Part shown: positions 7,596 through 16,517 of the stretch, one piece after another
How the letters are laid out: each line of letters starts with the position of its first letter
Position numbering within the stretch: the stretch's first letter is position 1
Origin: DATARR01 sp044868005
GTDB taxonomy: Bacteria; Acidobacteriota; Thermoanaerobaculia; Multivoradales; UBA5704
Direction: 5' to 3'
Length of the DNA stretch: 64,000 nucleotides
NCBI GenBank assembly: GCA_044868005.1
Contig: JBIOVX010000277.1
Span: forward strand, 1-64,000
Translations under genes and position numbers: made by a program
Notes under the pieces: model-generated
The model's input: only the letters and a program-made list of their open reading frames with translations
What the model was told of the DNA's origin: nothing
The model's database searches: none

Positions 7596-8549
7596 ATGGC
7601 GATCTCCGATTCCTCCTTTGAAGAACCCCTGATCGAGCTCCGCCGTCAGATCGAGGAGCTGGAGGGATTCCCCCCGGGGAGCGGCCAGGAGAAGGAGCTG
7701 GAGCGCCTGCGCAACACCCTGCGCAAGGAGACCGCCGAGATCTACGGGCATCTCAGCCGGTGGCAGCGCACACTGGTGGCTCGCCATCCCGACCGTCCCT
7801 ACACCCTCGAGTACGTCGAAGCCCTGATGACCGACTGGGTCGAGATTCACGGCGATCGGGGATTCGCGGATGACGCCGCCATCGTCGCCGGGCTCGCCAC
7901 GTTCCGCGGCCGGCACGTGGCGGTGATTGGCCACCAGAAGGGGCGCGACACCAAGGAGCGCATCTGGCGCAACTTCGGCCAGCCGCGGCCCGAGGGCTAC
8001 CGCAAGGCGCTGCGGGTGATGAAGATGGCCGAGCGCTTCCGGCTGCCCGTGCTTACCTTCATCGACACCGCCGGGGCGTATCCCGGCCTCGACGCCGAGG
8101 AGCGGGGGCAGGCGGAGGCCATCGCCCGCAACCTGGAGGAGATGGCGGTGCTGGAGGTCCCCATCGTCGTCACCATCACCGGCGAGGGGGGGAGCGGCGG
8201 CGCGCTGGCGCTCGGCATCGGCGACCGGGTGTTCATGCTGGAGTACGCGACGTACTCCGTCATCTCGCCCGAGGGATGCGCCGCCATCCTCTGGAAGGAT
8301 CAGGAGAAGAAGGCCGAGGCCGCCGAGGCCATGAAGCTGACGGCGCCGGACCTTCTCGCCTTGAAAGTGGTGGACGAGATCATCCCCGAGCCGCCGGGTG
8401 GCGCGCACACGGATCCGCCCTCGGCCTGCCGGCGAGTGGGGGATGTCATCGAGCGGGCGCTCGGCGAGCTGCAGCGCCTTCCCGTCAAAGAGCTCATCGC
8501 CCAGCGGTATCAGAAGTTCCGGGCCCTCGGAGCCTACGACGAAGGTTAA
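7596..8549 (+). CDS. accA: Acetyl-CoA carboxylase carboxyltransferase subunit alpha
   Basis: A 317-aa protein with the AccA layout. An N-terminal helical arm (LIELRRQIEELEGF) is followed by the crotonase-fold core with HQKGRDTKERIWRNFGQP, PEGYRKALR and TFIDTAGAYPG, and the oxyanion-hole region GEGGSGGALALG. With AccD it transfers carboxyl from biotin to acetyl-CoA, the first step of fatty acid synthesis. Length matches the family. ATG 7596 is chosen because the AccA arm starts right after it; upstream in-frame codons lie in repeat DNA. recJ follows after 16 bp. accD is not in the window. Confidence 0.95.
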   Translation: MAISDSSFEEPLIELRRQIEELEGFPPGSGQEKELERLRNTLRKETAEIYGHLSRWQRTLVARHPDRPYTLEYVEALMTDWVEIHGDRGFADDAAIVAGLATFRGRHVAVIGHQKGRDTKERIWRNFGQPRPEGYRKALRVMKMAERFRLPVLTFIDTAGAYPGLDAEERGQAEAIARNLEEMAVLEVPIVVTITGEGGSGGALALGIGDRVFMLEYATYSVISPEGCAAILWKDQEKKAEAAEAMKLTAPDLLALKVVDEIIPEPPGGAHTDPPSACRRVGDVIERALGELQRLPVKELIAQRYQKFRALGAYDEG

Positions 8550-8565
8550 CGGCGCCTCTTCGCCG

Positions 8566-10227
8566 GTGGAGTGGGTGGCCGCGCCGGCGCCGGAGGCCGC
8601 CGCCGTGCTCGCAGCCGCCGGGCAGCCGCCGTGGCTGGCGACGCTGCTCGCGCGGCGGGGTGTTACGGATTCAAAGGCCGCCGAGCGCTTCCTCCATCCC
8701 TCGCTCGATCAGCTCCACGATCCCCTCCTCCTCGCCGGCATGGAGGAGGCGGTGGCGCGGCTGCTCGACGCCAAGGCGCGCGGCGAGCGCGTGGCCATCG
8801 TCGGCGACTATGACGTGGACGGGGTCACCGCCACGGCTCAGCTCCTCGCCGTGTTCCAGAAATGCGGCCTCACGGCGCGGCCCGTTCTGCCGCACCGGCT
8901 GCGCGAAGGCTACGGCTTCCAGCCCGTCCACGTGGAGCGGGCGCGAGAGCTGGGATGCGGCCTCATCGTCACCGCCGACTGCGGCAGCTCCTCGGCCGCG
9001 GCGGTGGAGGCGGCGCTCGCGGCGGGGATCGGCGTCATCGTCACCGACCACCATCTGCCGGGCTGCGAGCTGCCGGCGGGAGCGCTGCACATCAATCCCC
9101 GCCAGGCGTGTTGCACCTACCCGTTCCGCGATCTGGCGGCGGCCGGCCTCGCGCTCAAGCTCTGCCTGGCGCTCGCGGCGCGCTGCGGCTTTCAGCTCGA
9201 TCCGCTGCCCCTGTTGCGCATCGCCTGCCTCGGCACCATCGCGGACCTGGTGCCGCTCCAGGGCGAGAACCGGGTGATCGCCGCGCTGGGGTTGTCGGCG
9301 CTGGCGGCGGCGCGGTCGCAAGGCCTGAAGGCGCTGATCAAGCAGTCGGGCATGACGCTCCCCTACACGGCCGCGGACGTCGGCTTCCGCCTGGGACCCC
9401 GGCTCAACGCGGCCGGCCGGCTCTCCGACGCCGACCGCGCCCTCGAGCTGTTGATGAGCCGCGATCCCGGGCGGGCCCTGGAGCTGGCCCTCGAGCTGGA
9501 CGGCTGGAACCGCGAGCGGCAGGCGACGGAGAACCGCGTCGTGGAGGAGGCTCGGATCCGCTTCGCCGAGCGCGCCCCTCTGCCGCCGATCCTGGTGGCG
9601 TGGAGCGAGACCTGGCATAAAGGTGTGGTGGGGATCGCGGCCGGGCGGATCGCGAAAGAGTTTCATCGCCCGACGGTGCTGCTGTCCGTCGAGGGGGAGT
9701 CGGCAACCGGCTCGGGCCGCAGCGTGCCGGGGCTCGAGCTGCACGCCTTCCTCGCCGCCTGGAAGGACCGCATGCAGCGCTTCGGCGGCCACTCGCAGGC
9801 GGTGGGTCTGACGGTGGATACGGACCGGCTGGAGGAGCTGCGCGCCGAGTGGGAGGAGGCGGGCGCCGCCTGGCCGGAGGAGCTGCTCGCGCACCGCATC
9901 GAATACGAGCTGGACCTGCCGCCGCGCGAGGTGACGAACGGCTTGCTGGCCCAGCTCGCGGCCCTGGAGCCCTTCGGCCAGGGGAACCCGCGGCCGTTGA
10001 TACGCACCGGTCCCTTGCGCCTGCAGGGCGAACCGCGGCCGTTCGGTAACGGCCATCTCTCGGCGCGCGCGCGGGGAGAGGACGGCGCGGCGGTGGATCT
10101 GGTGGGCTGGCGTTGGGGGGAACGCGCGGGAAGTCTGCGCGGGCCTTTCGAGGTTCTGGCCTCTGTCGAGAACGACACCTACCGCGGCGGACCCGTGCTG
10201 CGGTTGGTGGACAGCCGGCCCGCTTAG
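8566..10227 (+). CDS. recJ: Single-stranded-DNA-specific exonuclease RecJ
   Basis: A 553-aa DHH-family nuclease. Metal-binding motifs are seen in order: GDYDVDGVTATA, VTADCGSSS, the TDHHLPG DHH motif and IADLVPL. The DHHA1 region carries RFGGHSQAVG, and the C-terminal OB-like domain includes PFGQGNPRPL. It degrades ssDNA 5' to 3' in RecF-pathway and mismatch repair. No ATG fits: GTG 8566 (or GTG 8575) is the first sensible start after accA, giving a slightly short N-terminus. The TAG stop overlaps a likely -10 for the next gene. Confidence 0.93.
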   Translation: MEWVAAPAPEAAAVLAAAGQPPWLATLLARRGVTDSKAAERFLHPSLDQLHDPLLLAGMEEAVARLLDAKARGERVAIVGDYDVDGVTATAQLLAVFQKCGLTARPVLPHRLREGYGFQPVHVERARELGCGLIVTADCGSSSAAAVEAALAAGIGVIVTDHHLPGCELPAGALHINPRQACCTYPFRDLAAAGLALKLCLALAARCGFQLDPLPLLRIACLGTIADLVPLQGENRVIAALGLSALAAARSQGLKALIKQSGMTLPYTAADVGFRLGPRLNAAGRLSDADRALELLMSRDPGRALELALELDGWNRERQATENRVVEEARIRFAERAPLPPILVAWSETWHKGVVGIAAGRIAKEFHRPTVLLSVEGESATGSGRSVPGLELHAFLAAWKDRMQRFGGHSQAVGLTVDTDRLEELRAEWEEAGAAWPEELLAHRIEYELDLPPREVTNGLLAQLAALEPFGQGNPRPLIRTGPLRLQGEPRPFGNGHLSARARGEDGAAVDLVGWRWGERAGSLRGPFEVLASVENDTYRGGPVLRLVDSRPA

Positions 10228-10230
10228 AAT
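10225..10230 (+). promoter_or_regulatory. Candidate -10 (TAGAAT) for the lptCA-lptB-rpoN operon
   Basis: TAGAAT overlaps the recJ stop codon and is 9 bp from the ATG at 10240, so a transcript would have a leader of only about 3 nt. No clear -35 is seen in the recJ coding region. Confidence 0.4.
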
Positions 10231-10239
10231 CCACCCACC

Positions 10240-12312
10240 ATGGCACGCAAAGCCAGATCCCCCATCGCCGGATTGCGCAAGCTGCTGCTCGCGGCGCTGG
10301 TGCTGCTGGTGCTGGCGGTGGTGGGCCTGTTCCTCTTCGGCCGCGCCGGCCTGCGGCGGGAGGGCCCCCGGCGCGAAGCCGAGACCAAGGCCGGCAAGGG
10401 CACGACGCTGATCGGCGAGGACTTCGACTACACCTTCACGGAAGGCAAGCGGCCGATCTTTCACATCCGCGGCGAGAGCGTGAGGGCGAACAGCGAGGGC
10501 ACCCTGTTCCTCGACGGCGTGGCCCTCACCCTCTACAACCGCGACGGTCAGGTCTACCACGTGGAGAGCCGCAAGGCGAGCTTCAACCGCGAGAGCAACG
10601 AAGGGGCGCTGCAAGGCAACGTCGTGCTCAAGGGTCCGGCCAACCTCGAGCTGCGCACCGCCCGGCTCGACCTGCGCCAGAAGGGGAACCGGGTGATCAG
10701 CCGCGGCGCCGCGGAGATCCGCTACGGCGGCAGGTACGTGGCGCACGCGGGCAAGCTCCAGTTCGATCTCCCGGACGAGGTCTACGTGATGCAGGAGGGC
10801 GCCAAGGTGGAGAGCCTCCCCGGCGCCGAGACGCCGGTGTCGCTCGCCGCGCAGCGCCTGGTCTACGAGCGCAAGAAGCGCTGGATCCGCGTCGAAGGCG
10901 GCGCCCGCCTGCAACGCGGGCAGGACTGGCTCGCGGCCCGCCGCATCTTCGGCAACCTGGCGGACGACGAGGGTTCGCTCAAGTTCGTCCACGCCATGTG
11001 GGACGTCCGGGGCGAGACCCGGGCCTCGGTGCAGCCCGTGGGCAAGGCCCCGGAGCCCACGCGCGTGCGCTTCGGCGGCAAGGACCTCGCCGTGCTCTTC
11101 CAACCCGAGGGCAACCAGGTGCGCCGGGTCGAGCTGGAGGGCCCGCTGGAGGGCGGACGGGCGAGCCTGGAGGCCACCGGGCCGGCCACCGTGCGCACCC
11201 TGACGGCGCGCCGCATCGAGGGCGTTCTCGCCGCGGGCGTGCTGAGCAACGCCGAAGGTTTCGGCGGCGTCGAGATGCGCGAGATCTCGCGGCCGCCGGA
11301 CCGGCCGCCGGTGACGCGCCAGGCCAACGGCCAGCGGGCTTCGGCGAGCTTCCGGCCGGACGGCCAGCTCGCCTCGATGACCCTGAACCACAACGTCACC
11401 TATCGCGACGGTCCGGTCACCGCCACCGGCAACCGCGGCTCCCTCGACCTCGACGAGGGGCGCGGCGAGTTCACCGGCTCTCCCGTGACCATCGTCAGCG
11501 ACCGCGGCCGGATGGAGGCGCCGCGGGTGATCTACAGCACGGACCAGCAGATCGCCACCGCCCGCGGCGGCGTCAAGGCCGTGCTGCAGAAGGTGGAGGA
11601 GACCGCCCTGCAAGGAACGCCGCTCTCGGAAGGCGAGGGCCCGGTGCACGTCGAATCCCAGGAGGCCTTCTGGCGGCAGCAGCCCTCGTCGTTCCTCTTC
11701 CGCGGCGACGTCCGCGCCTGGCGCGGCGAGAACCTGCTGCTGGCGCCCGAGCTCAAGGGCGACAAGGAGGCCGACCAGCTCACCGCCGGCGGCGGCGTCA
11801 AGACCCTGTGGTTCCCCACGCCGGAGCAGGCGGCGAAGGCCGGCGAGCCGGGCTCCCGCGGGCAGGGCAGCCCGCCGAAGAAAGCCTCCGGGCAGCGCAG
11901 CCGCATCCAGGTGCTCGCCGCCGACATGAGCTACCAGAACAAGGCGGGCGTGCTCGTCTACTCCGGCAACGTGCGCGTCGACCAGGAGGGAAGGACCCTC
12001 TCCTGCCAGCGGCTGCAGGTGGACCTCGACGAGGACCACCAGGCCGAGACCATGACCTGCACCGGCGACACCAAGCTGAACGATCCCAAGGTGGGGCGCC
12101 GCGTCGAGGGTCAGCGGGCGATCTATCACGTGGCGCAGCGGCAGGTGGACTTCTTCGGCGATCCGGTGGTGATGAACGACCGCGACGGCAACACGGTGCG
12201 GGGCAAGCGGGCGGTCTACTTCATCGACGACGGCCGGGTGGAGGTCAAGGGCAAGGACGAGACCGCTCCCGCCGCGCCGGCGGCCCCGAGCCCGCAGGGG
12301 GAGGGCCGATGA
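10240..12312 (+). CDS. LptC/LptA-like LPS transport protein (OstA-like, fused)
   Basis: A 690-aa protein with one N-terminal membrane helix (about 16-36) and then a long periplasmic region of repeated beta-jellyroll OstA/LptA-like segments. Examples are YNRDGQVYHVESRKASFN, GRYVAHAGKLQFD, GRMEAPRVIYSTDQQ and QNKAGVLVYSGNVRVDQEG. E. coli LptC and LptA are both under 200 aa, so this looks like an LptC-type anchor joined to several LptA-type modules. It would form the periplasmic bridge that takes LPS from the LptBFG extractor. Its neighbour lptB (ATGA overlap) supports this. A Pro/Ala-rich tail ends the protein. Confidence 0.8.
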   Translation: MARKARSPIAGLRKLLLAALVLLVLAVVGLFLFGRAGLRREGPRREAETKAGKGTTLIGEDFDYTFTEGKRPIFHIRGESVRANSEGTLFLDGVALTLYNRDGQVYHVESRKASFNRESNEGALQGNVVLKGPANLELRTARLDLRQKGNRVISRGAAEIRYGGRYVAHAGKLQFDLPDEVYVMQEGAKVESLPGAETPVSLAAQRLVYERKKRWIRVEGGARLQRGQDWLAARRIFGNLADDEGSLKFVHAMWDVRGETRASVQPVGKAPEPTRVRFGGKDLAVLFQPEGNQVRRVELEGPLEGGRASLEATGPATVRTLTARRIEGVLAAGVLSNAEGFGGVEMREISRPPDRPPVTRQANGQRASASFRPDGQLASMTLNHNVTYRDGPVTATGNRGSLDLDEGRGEFTGSPVTIVSDRGRMEAPRVIYSTDQQIATARGGVKAVLQKVEETALQGTPLSEGEGPVHVESQEAFWRQQPSSFLFRGDVRAWRGENLLLAPELKGDKEADQLTAGGGVKTLWFPTPEQAAKAGEPGSRGQGSPPKKASGQRSRIQVLAADMSYQNKAGVLVYSGNVRVDQEGRTLSCQRLQVDLDEDHQAETMTCTGDTKLNDPKVGRRVEGQRAIYHVAQRQVDFFGDPVVMNDRDGNTVRGKRAVYFIDDGRVEVKGKDETAPAAPAAPSPQGEGR

Positions 12313-13052
12313 CGATGCCGGAGACCACGCCGCAGAAGCTCTCGACGAGCAAGCTGCGCAAGGTCTACCGCGGCCGGGCCGTGGTGCAGGACGTGTCGAT
12401 CGAGGTCGGCCCGGGGGAGATCGTCGGCCTGCTGGGTCCCAACGGCGCGGGCAAGACGACCACCTTCTATATGGTGGTGGGCCTGACCCAGCCCGACTCC
12501 GGCAACGTCTTCCTGGGCGACGAGGACATCACCGAGCTGCCCATGTACCTGCGGGCGCAGCGCGGCATCAGCTACCTGCCGCAGGAGCCCTCGGTGTTCC
12601 GCCGCCTGTCGGCGGAGGACAACCTGCGGGCCATCTTCGAGACGCTGGACCTCTCGCACGCCGAGCAGGAACGGCGCATCGACCAGCTCATCGCCGACCT
12701 CGGGCTCTCGCGGGTGCGTAAGACCAAGGGGGAGAAGCTCTCCGGCGGCGAGCGGCGCCGGGTGGAGATCGCCCGCGCGCTGGTGATCAACCCGTGGTAT
12801 ATCCTTCTCGACGAGCCGTTCGCGGGCATCGACCCGATCGCGGTGCTCGACATCCAGGGCATCGTGCGGCATCTCAAGGCGATGGGCATCGGCATCCTGA
12901 TCACCGACCATAACGTGCGGGAAACATTGAAAATAACCGACCGGGCCTATATCATCAACAACGGCGAAATCCTGCGTGCAGGCACCCCGCCGGAGCTTTC
13001 CACGGATCCGCAGGTACGGAAAATCTACCTGGGAGAGGACTTCACCTTGTAG
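12309..13052 (+). CDS. lptB: LPS export ABC transporter ATP-binding protein LptB
   Basis: A 247-aa ABC ATPase. Walker A GPNGAGKTT, Q-loop in SYLPQEPSVF, signature LSGGERRRVEIARAL, Walker B YILLDEPFAGIDP and the H-loop ITDHNV are all present, and the ISYLPQEPSVFRRL segment is diagnostic of LptB. It powers LPS extraction by the LptF/LptG permease, encoded separately at 25304-27712 as one polypeptide. The start overlaps the upstream stop by 4 bp. rpoN follows 11 bp downstream, the order lptA-lptB-rpoN-hpf-ptsN known from proteobacteria. Confidence 0.96.
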   Translation: MTMPETTPQKLSTSKLRKVYRGRAVVQDVSIEVGPGEIVGLLGPNGAGKTTTFYMVVGLTQPDSGNVFLGDEDITELPMYLRAQRGISYLPQEPSVFRRLSAEDNLRAIFETLDLSHAEQERRIDQLIADLGLSRVRKTKGEKLSGGERRRVEIARALVINPWYILLDEPFAGIDPIAVLDIQGIVRHLKAMGIGILITDHNVRETLKITDRAYIINNGEILRAGTPPELSTDPQVRKIYLGEDFTL

Positions 13053-13063
13053 GGTTGGGCTGA

Positions 13064-14524
13064 ATGGCGTTAGAGCAGAAACTTTCCCTGAAGCTGGCGC
13101 AGAAGCTGGTGATGACGCCTTCGTTGCAGCAGGCGATCAAGCTTCTGCAGATGACCCGCATGGAGCTCGAGACGCTCCTCACCCAGGAGCTGGTGGAGAA
13201 CCCGGTCCTCGAGGAGTCCGAGATCCAGGAAGAGGAGACCCCCCGCGAGGAGGAGGCGGCGCCGCCGGAGGCGCAGACCAACGGCGAGGAGCTCGACCAC
13301 GAGAAGTCGATGGAGAACATCGACCTCGACGCCTACTTCGGCGACTACTGGGAGGGCCCCGGCACCTCGTCGATGATGGAGGAGCGCGAGGAGCCGCCGA
13401 TCGAGAACAGCCTCACCCGCGAGCCAGACCTCTACGACCACCTCCTCTGGCAGCTCCACATGGCGGAGGTGGAGCCCCGCCAGCGCGAGATCGCCGAGCT
13501 GATCATCGGCAATCTGAACCCCGACGGTTTCCTCATGGCCTCGCCGGAGGAGATCCGGGCCATGGGGGACCAGAACGGCGAGCAGCACGACTACACGCTG
13601 GAGGAGGTCGAGGAGGCGTTGCGTCTCGTGCGCGGCTTCGATCCGCCGGGCATCGCCTGCATCGACCTGCGCGAGAGCCTGCTGCTGCAGATGGACATCC
13701 AGGAGATCCCCGAGGACGCGCTCGCCCGCCGCATGATCTGCGACGCCTGGGACCTCTTTCTGCGGCGGCAGTTCCCGGCGGTGGCGAAGAAGATCGGCGT
13801 CGAGCTGCCCGAGCTGGAGGAGGCGGTCGAGCTGGTGCGTACGCTGGAGACCTATCCCGGCCGGCGCTTCAGCACCGACCGGCCGCACTACATCGAGCCC
13901 GACGTCTTCGTGCGCCGGGTGGGCGACGAGTACGTCATCCAGCTCAACGACGACGGCATGCCGCGGCTGCGCGTTTCCCGCGCCTACCGCCGGATGCTGG
14001 CGACGATGCGCAGCGAGGGCCGGCAGAGCGAGGCCCAGCAGTTCATCAAGGACAAGATCCGCTCGGCGGTGTGGCTGATCAAGAGCCTGGACCAGCGCCA
14101 GCGCACGATCTACAAGGTGGCGGCGTCGATCGTCCGCCAGCAGCGCGAGTTCCTCGACCGCGGCATCGAGCACCTGCGGCCGATGGTGCTGCGGGACGTG
14201 GCCGAGGACATCGGCATGCACGAGTCCACGGTCAGCCGCGTGGTCTCCAACAAGTACATCCACACCCAGCGCGGCCTGTTCCCGATGAAGTTCTTCTTCC
14301 ACAGCGGCATCGACCGCGAGTACGGCGACAACATTTCCTCGCTGACCGTCAAGCGCAAGATCGAGCAGCTCATCCAGGCCGAGGATCCCAAGCGCCCGCT
14401 CTCCGACAGCGAGCTGATGCGGATCCTCAACCGCGAGGGCATCCAGATCGCCCGCCGCACGGTGGCGAAGTACCGCGACGAGCTGAGCATCCCCTCGTCC
14501 ACCGACCGCAAGCAGATCTTCTAG
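13064..14524 (+). CDS. rpoN: RNA polymerase sigma-54 factor
   Basis: A 486-aa sigma-54. The Gln/Leu-rich activator-interacting region I (LKLAQKLVMTPSLQQAIKLL) opens it, followed by an acidic region II, the core-binding domain, the helix-turn-helix DIGMHESTVSRVV and the RpoN box ARRTVAKYRDEL near the end. It directs transcription from -24/-12 promoters when an AAA+ activator is present; the NtrX-like activator at 45605-46990 is one candidate. It lies between lptB and hpf in an apparent operon. Confidence 0.96.
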   Translation: MALEQKLSLKLAQKLVMTPSLQQAIKLLQMTRMELETLLTQELVENPVLEESEIQEEETPREEEAAPPEAQTNGEELDHEKSMENIDLDAYFGDYWEGPGTSSMMEEREEPPIENSLTREPDLYDHLLWQLHMAEVEPRQREIAELIIGNLNPDGFLMASPEEIRAMGDQNGEQHDYTLEEVEEALRLVRGFDPPGIACIDLRESLLLQMDIQEIPEDALARRMICDAWDLFLRRQFPAVAKKIGVELPELEEAVELVRTLETYPGRRFSTDRPHYIEPDVFVRRVGDEYVIQLNDDGMPRLRVSRAYRRMLATMRSEGRQSEAQQFIKDKIRSAVWLIKSLDQRQRTIYKVAASIVRQQREFLDRGIEHLRPMVLRDVAEDIGMHESTVSRVVSNKYIHTQRGLFPMKFFFHSGIDREYGDNISSLTVKRKIEQLIQAEDPKRPLSDSELMRILNREGIQIARRTVAKYRDELSIPSSTDRKQIF

Positions 14525-14542
14525 AGCAATTCTGGAGACCAG

Positions 14543-15082
14543 ATGAAGACCGAGATCATCGGCCGCAACGTGCAAGTCGACGACCGGCTCCGCCGCGCGG
14601 TGGAGTCGAAGCTGCACAAATTGGAGAAGTTCCTCGAGGAGCCCGTCGAGATGCGGGTCACCCTCGGCGCCGAGCGGCACCGCCACGTCGCCGAGCTGCA
14701 CGTCACCCACCGCCTCGGCGTGCTGCAGGGGACCGAGGAGAGCGACGGCAATCTGCTCGACGCCGTGCAGCGCGCCGTCACCAAGGTGGAGGAGCAGGCC
14801 CGGCGCTCGCACGGCAAGCTCATCGACAAGCGGCGGCGCGGCGGCAACCACCGCTGGCCCGTCGAGGTGCTCGACCAGGAGAGCGTGGGAGCCGGGGGCG
14901 TGCCGCGGGTGATCGAGACCAGCCATCTGCCGATCAAGCCGATGACGATCGACGAGGCGGCGCTCGAGCTGGACGGCTCGGAGCACGGCTTCGTGGTGTT
15001 CCGCGATGCCGCCAGCGACCGGCTCAACGTCCTCTACAAGCGCAAGGACCGGAACTACGGGCTGATCGCCCCCGAGCTTTGA
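14543..15082 (+). CDS. hpf: Ribosome hibernation promoting factor, long form
   Basis: A 179-aa HPF/RaiA protein. The N-terminal domain (about 1-100; VDDRLRRAVESKLHKLEKFL) binds the 30S decoding region. The C-terminal domain (about 125-179; IKPMTIDEAALELDGSEHGFVVFRD) is the dimerisation module of the long form, which builds 100S ribosome dimers by itself. Length fits the long form. It sits between rpoN and ptsN, its usual place. Confidence 0.93.
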   Translation: MKTEIIGRNVQVDDRLRRAVESKLHKLEKFLEEPVEMRVTLGAERHRHVAELHVTHRLGVLQGTEESDGNLLDAVQRAVTKVEEQARRSHGKLIDKRRRGGNHRWPVEVLDQESVGAGGVPRVIETSHLPIKPMTIDEAALELDGSEHGFVVFRDAASDRLNVLYKRKDRNYGLIAPEL

Positions 15083-15084
15083 GG

Positions 15085-15540
15085 GTGCGCCTCGGCTCGC
15101 TGACTCGGCCGGACCTGATCTTTCCGGATCTGCCGGCGGCGGACCGCCCGGAGGCGCTGCGCGCCCTGGCCGCTCGGCTCGCCGGCCTGGGGCTGGTCAA
15201 GAGCGGGGAGGATCTCTTCCAGCGGCTGTGGGAGCGCGAGCAGCTCGGCTCGACCGGCATCGGCGCCGGCATCGCCATCCCGCACTGCAAGCTGCCGGGC
15301 CTCGTGCACGGCATCGTGGCCGTGGGGCTGGTTCCGGGCGGCGTCGATTTCGGCGCCGCGGACGGCCGGCCGGTGAAGGTGCTCTTCCTCGTCGTCTCAC
15401 CCGACGGCGCGCCGGCCGAGCACCTGCAGATCCTGGCGGCGATCTCGCGCTGGGTGCGCGCCGGCCGGCACGCCGAGCGCATCCTCGCCCTGCGCGAGCC
15501 GGGAGAGGTGTACGATCTGCTGCGAGACGAGGGGGGCTGA
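15085..15540 (+). CDS. ptsN: PTS IIA-like nitrogen-regulatory protein
   Basis: A 151-aa EIIA of the nitrogen/fructose family. GIGAGIAIPHCKLPGL carries the phospho-accepting histidine, followed by the VLFLVVSPDGAPAEHLQIL segment typical of PtsN. It receives phosphate from HPr and regulates partner proteins instead of carrying sugar. GTG 15085 lies 2 bp after the hpf stop; a TTG at 15079 is an alternative. The stop overlaps the hprK start (TGATG). Confidence 0.88.
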   Translation: MRLGSLTRPDLIFPDLPAADRPEALRALAARLAGLGLVKSGEDLFQRLWEREQLGSTGIGAGIAIPHCKLPGLVHGIVAVGLVPGGVDFGAADGRPVKVLFLVVSPDGAPAEHLQILAAISRWVRAGRHAERILALREPGEVYDLLRDEGG

Positions 15541-16517
15541 TGGCGAGCGAGCTGCCGGCCGGTGCCGTGCGGGTGGGGGAGCTGCTGGGGGAGGAGCTGG
15601 ACTACCTCCATCTCTCCGTCCTCTCGGGCGAGACGCACCTGGACAACCTGATCACCCATCCGCGGGTGCAGAAGCCGGGCCTCGCCTTCGCCGGCTACTA
15701 CGCCTACATCAAGCCCGGCCGCGTGCAGATCGTCGGCGAGAGCGAGACGGAGTATCTGAAGACGCTGCGCGAGAAGGAGCGCCGCGAGCGCCTCGACCGC
15801 ATCACCAGCCTGCCGGTGCCGGTGTTCGTGGTCACCAAGGGGATCGCCCCGCTGCCCGGCTTCCTCTCCCTCTGCCAGAGCCGCGAGGTGCCCGTGCTCT
15901 CCTCGCCCGAGCTGTCGTCGAGCGTCATCAAGGGGATCAGCGTCTTCCTCGAGGATCACCTGGTGCCCTCGACCTCGCTGCACGGCGTGCTGCTCGAGAT
16001 CTACGGCCTGGGCGTGCTGCTCATCGGCGAGAGCGGCGTCGGCAAGAGCGAGTCGGCGCTCGACCTCATCACCCGCGGCCACAGCCTGGTGGCGGACGAC
16101 CGGGTGCAGGTCAAGCGCTACCCCAACGGCGAGCTCGTCGGCTACAGCGAAGGCCCGCTGCGCCATCACATGGAGCTGCGCGGCATCGGCATCATCAACG
16201 TCCAGGACCTCTTCGGCCTGGCTTCCGTGCGCGCGCGCACGGCCATCGACCTGGTCATCGAGCTGGAGCACTGGCAGGACGGCCGCACCTACGACCGGCT
16301 GGGGCTCGACGAGACCCTGTTCCACATCCTGGAGACGCCCTGCCCCTACATCCGCATGCCGGTGGCGATGGGGCGCAACATCAGCATCCTGGTCGAGATC
16401 GCGGCCCGCAACCACGTCTTGAAGCTCCAGGGGCACCACTCGGCCCGGGAGTTCGCGCGCAAACTCGAGGCCCAGCTTGAGCGAAACCGCAAATCCCCCC
16501 CGTCCCGCGAGAGCTAA
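15540..16517 (+). CDS. hprK: HPr kinase/phosphorylase
   Basis: A 325-aa HprK/P. The N-terminal domain is followed by the catalytic domain with Walker A GESGVGKSESALDL near residue 161 and the family signature ELRGIGIINVQDLFG. It phosphorylates or dephosphorylates HPr on Ser46; the HPr encoded at 17875-18144 has that serine. The gene overlaps ptsN by 1 bp and rapZ by 41 bp. Confidence 0.95.
   Translation: MASELPAGAVRVGELLGEELDYLHLSVLSGETHLDNLITHPRVQKPGLAFAGYYAYIKPGRVQIVGESETEYLKTLREKERRERLDRITSLPVPVFVVTKGIAPLPGFLSLCQSREVPVLSSPELSSSVIKGISVFLEDHLVPSTSLHGVLLEIYGLGVLLIGESGVGKSESALDLITRGHSLVADDRVQVKRYPNGELVGYSEGPLRHHMELRGIGIINVQDLFGLASVRARTAIDLVIELEHWQDGRTYDRLGLDETLFHILETPCPYIRMPVAMGRNISILVEIAARNHVLKLQGHHSAREFARKLEAQLERNRKSPPSRES

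Noticed and set aside
8671..12129. Very long antisense open frame
   Set aside because: Antisense to recJ and the LPS-bridge gene; high-GC codon use leaves shadow frames open, and no domain is seen.
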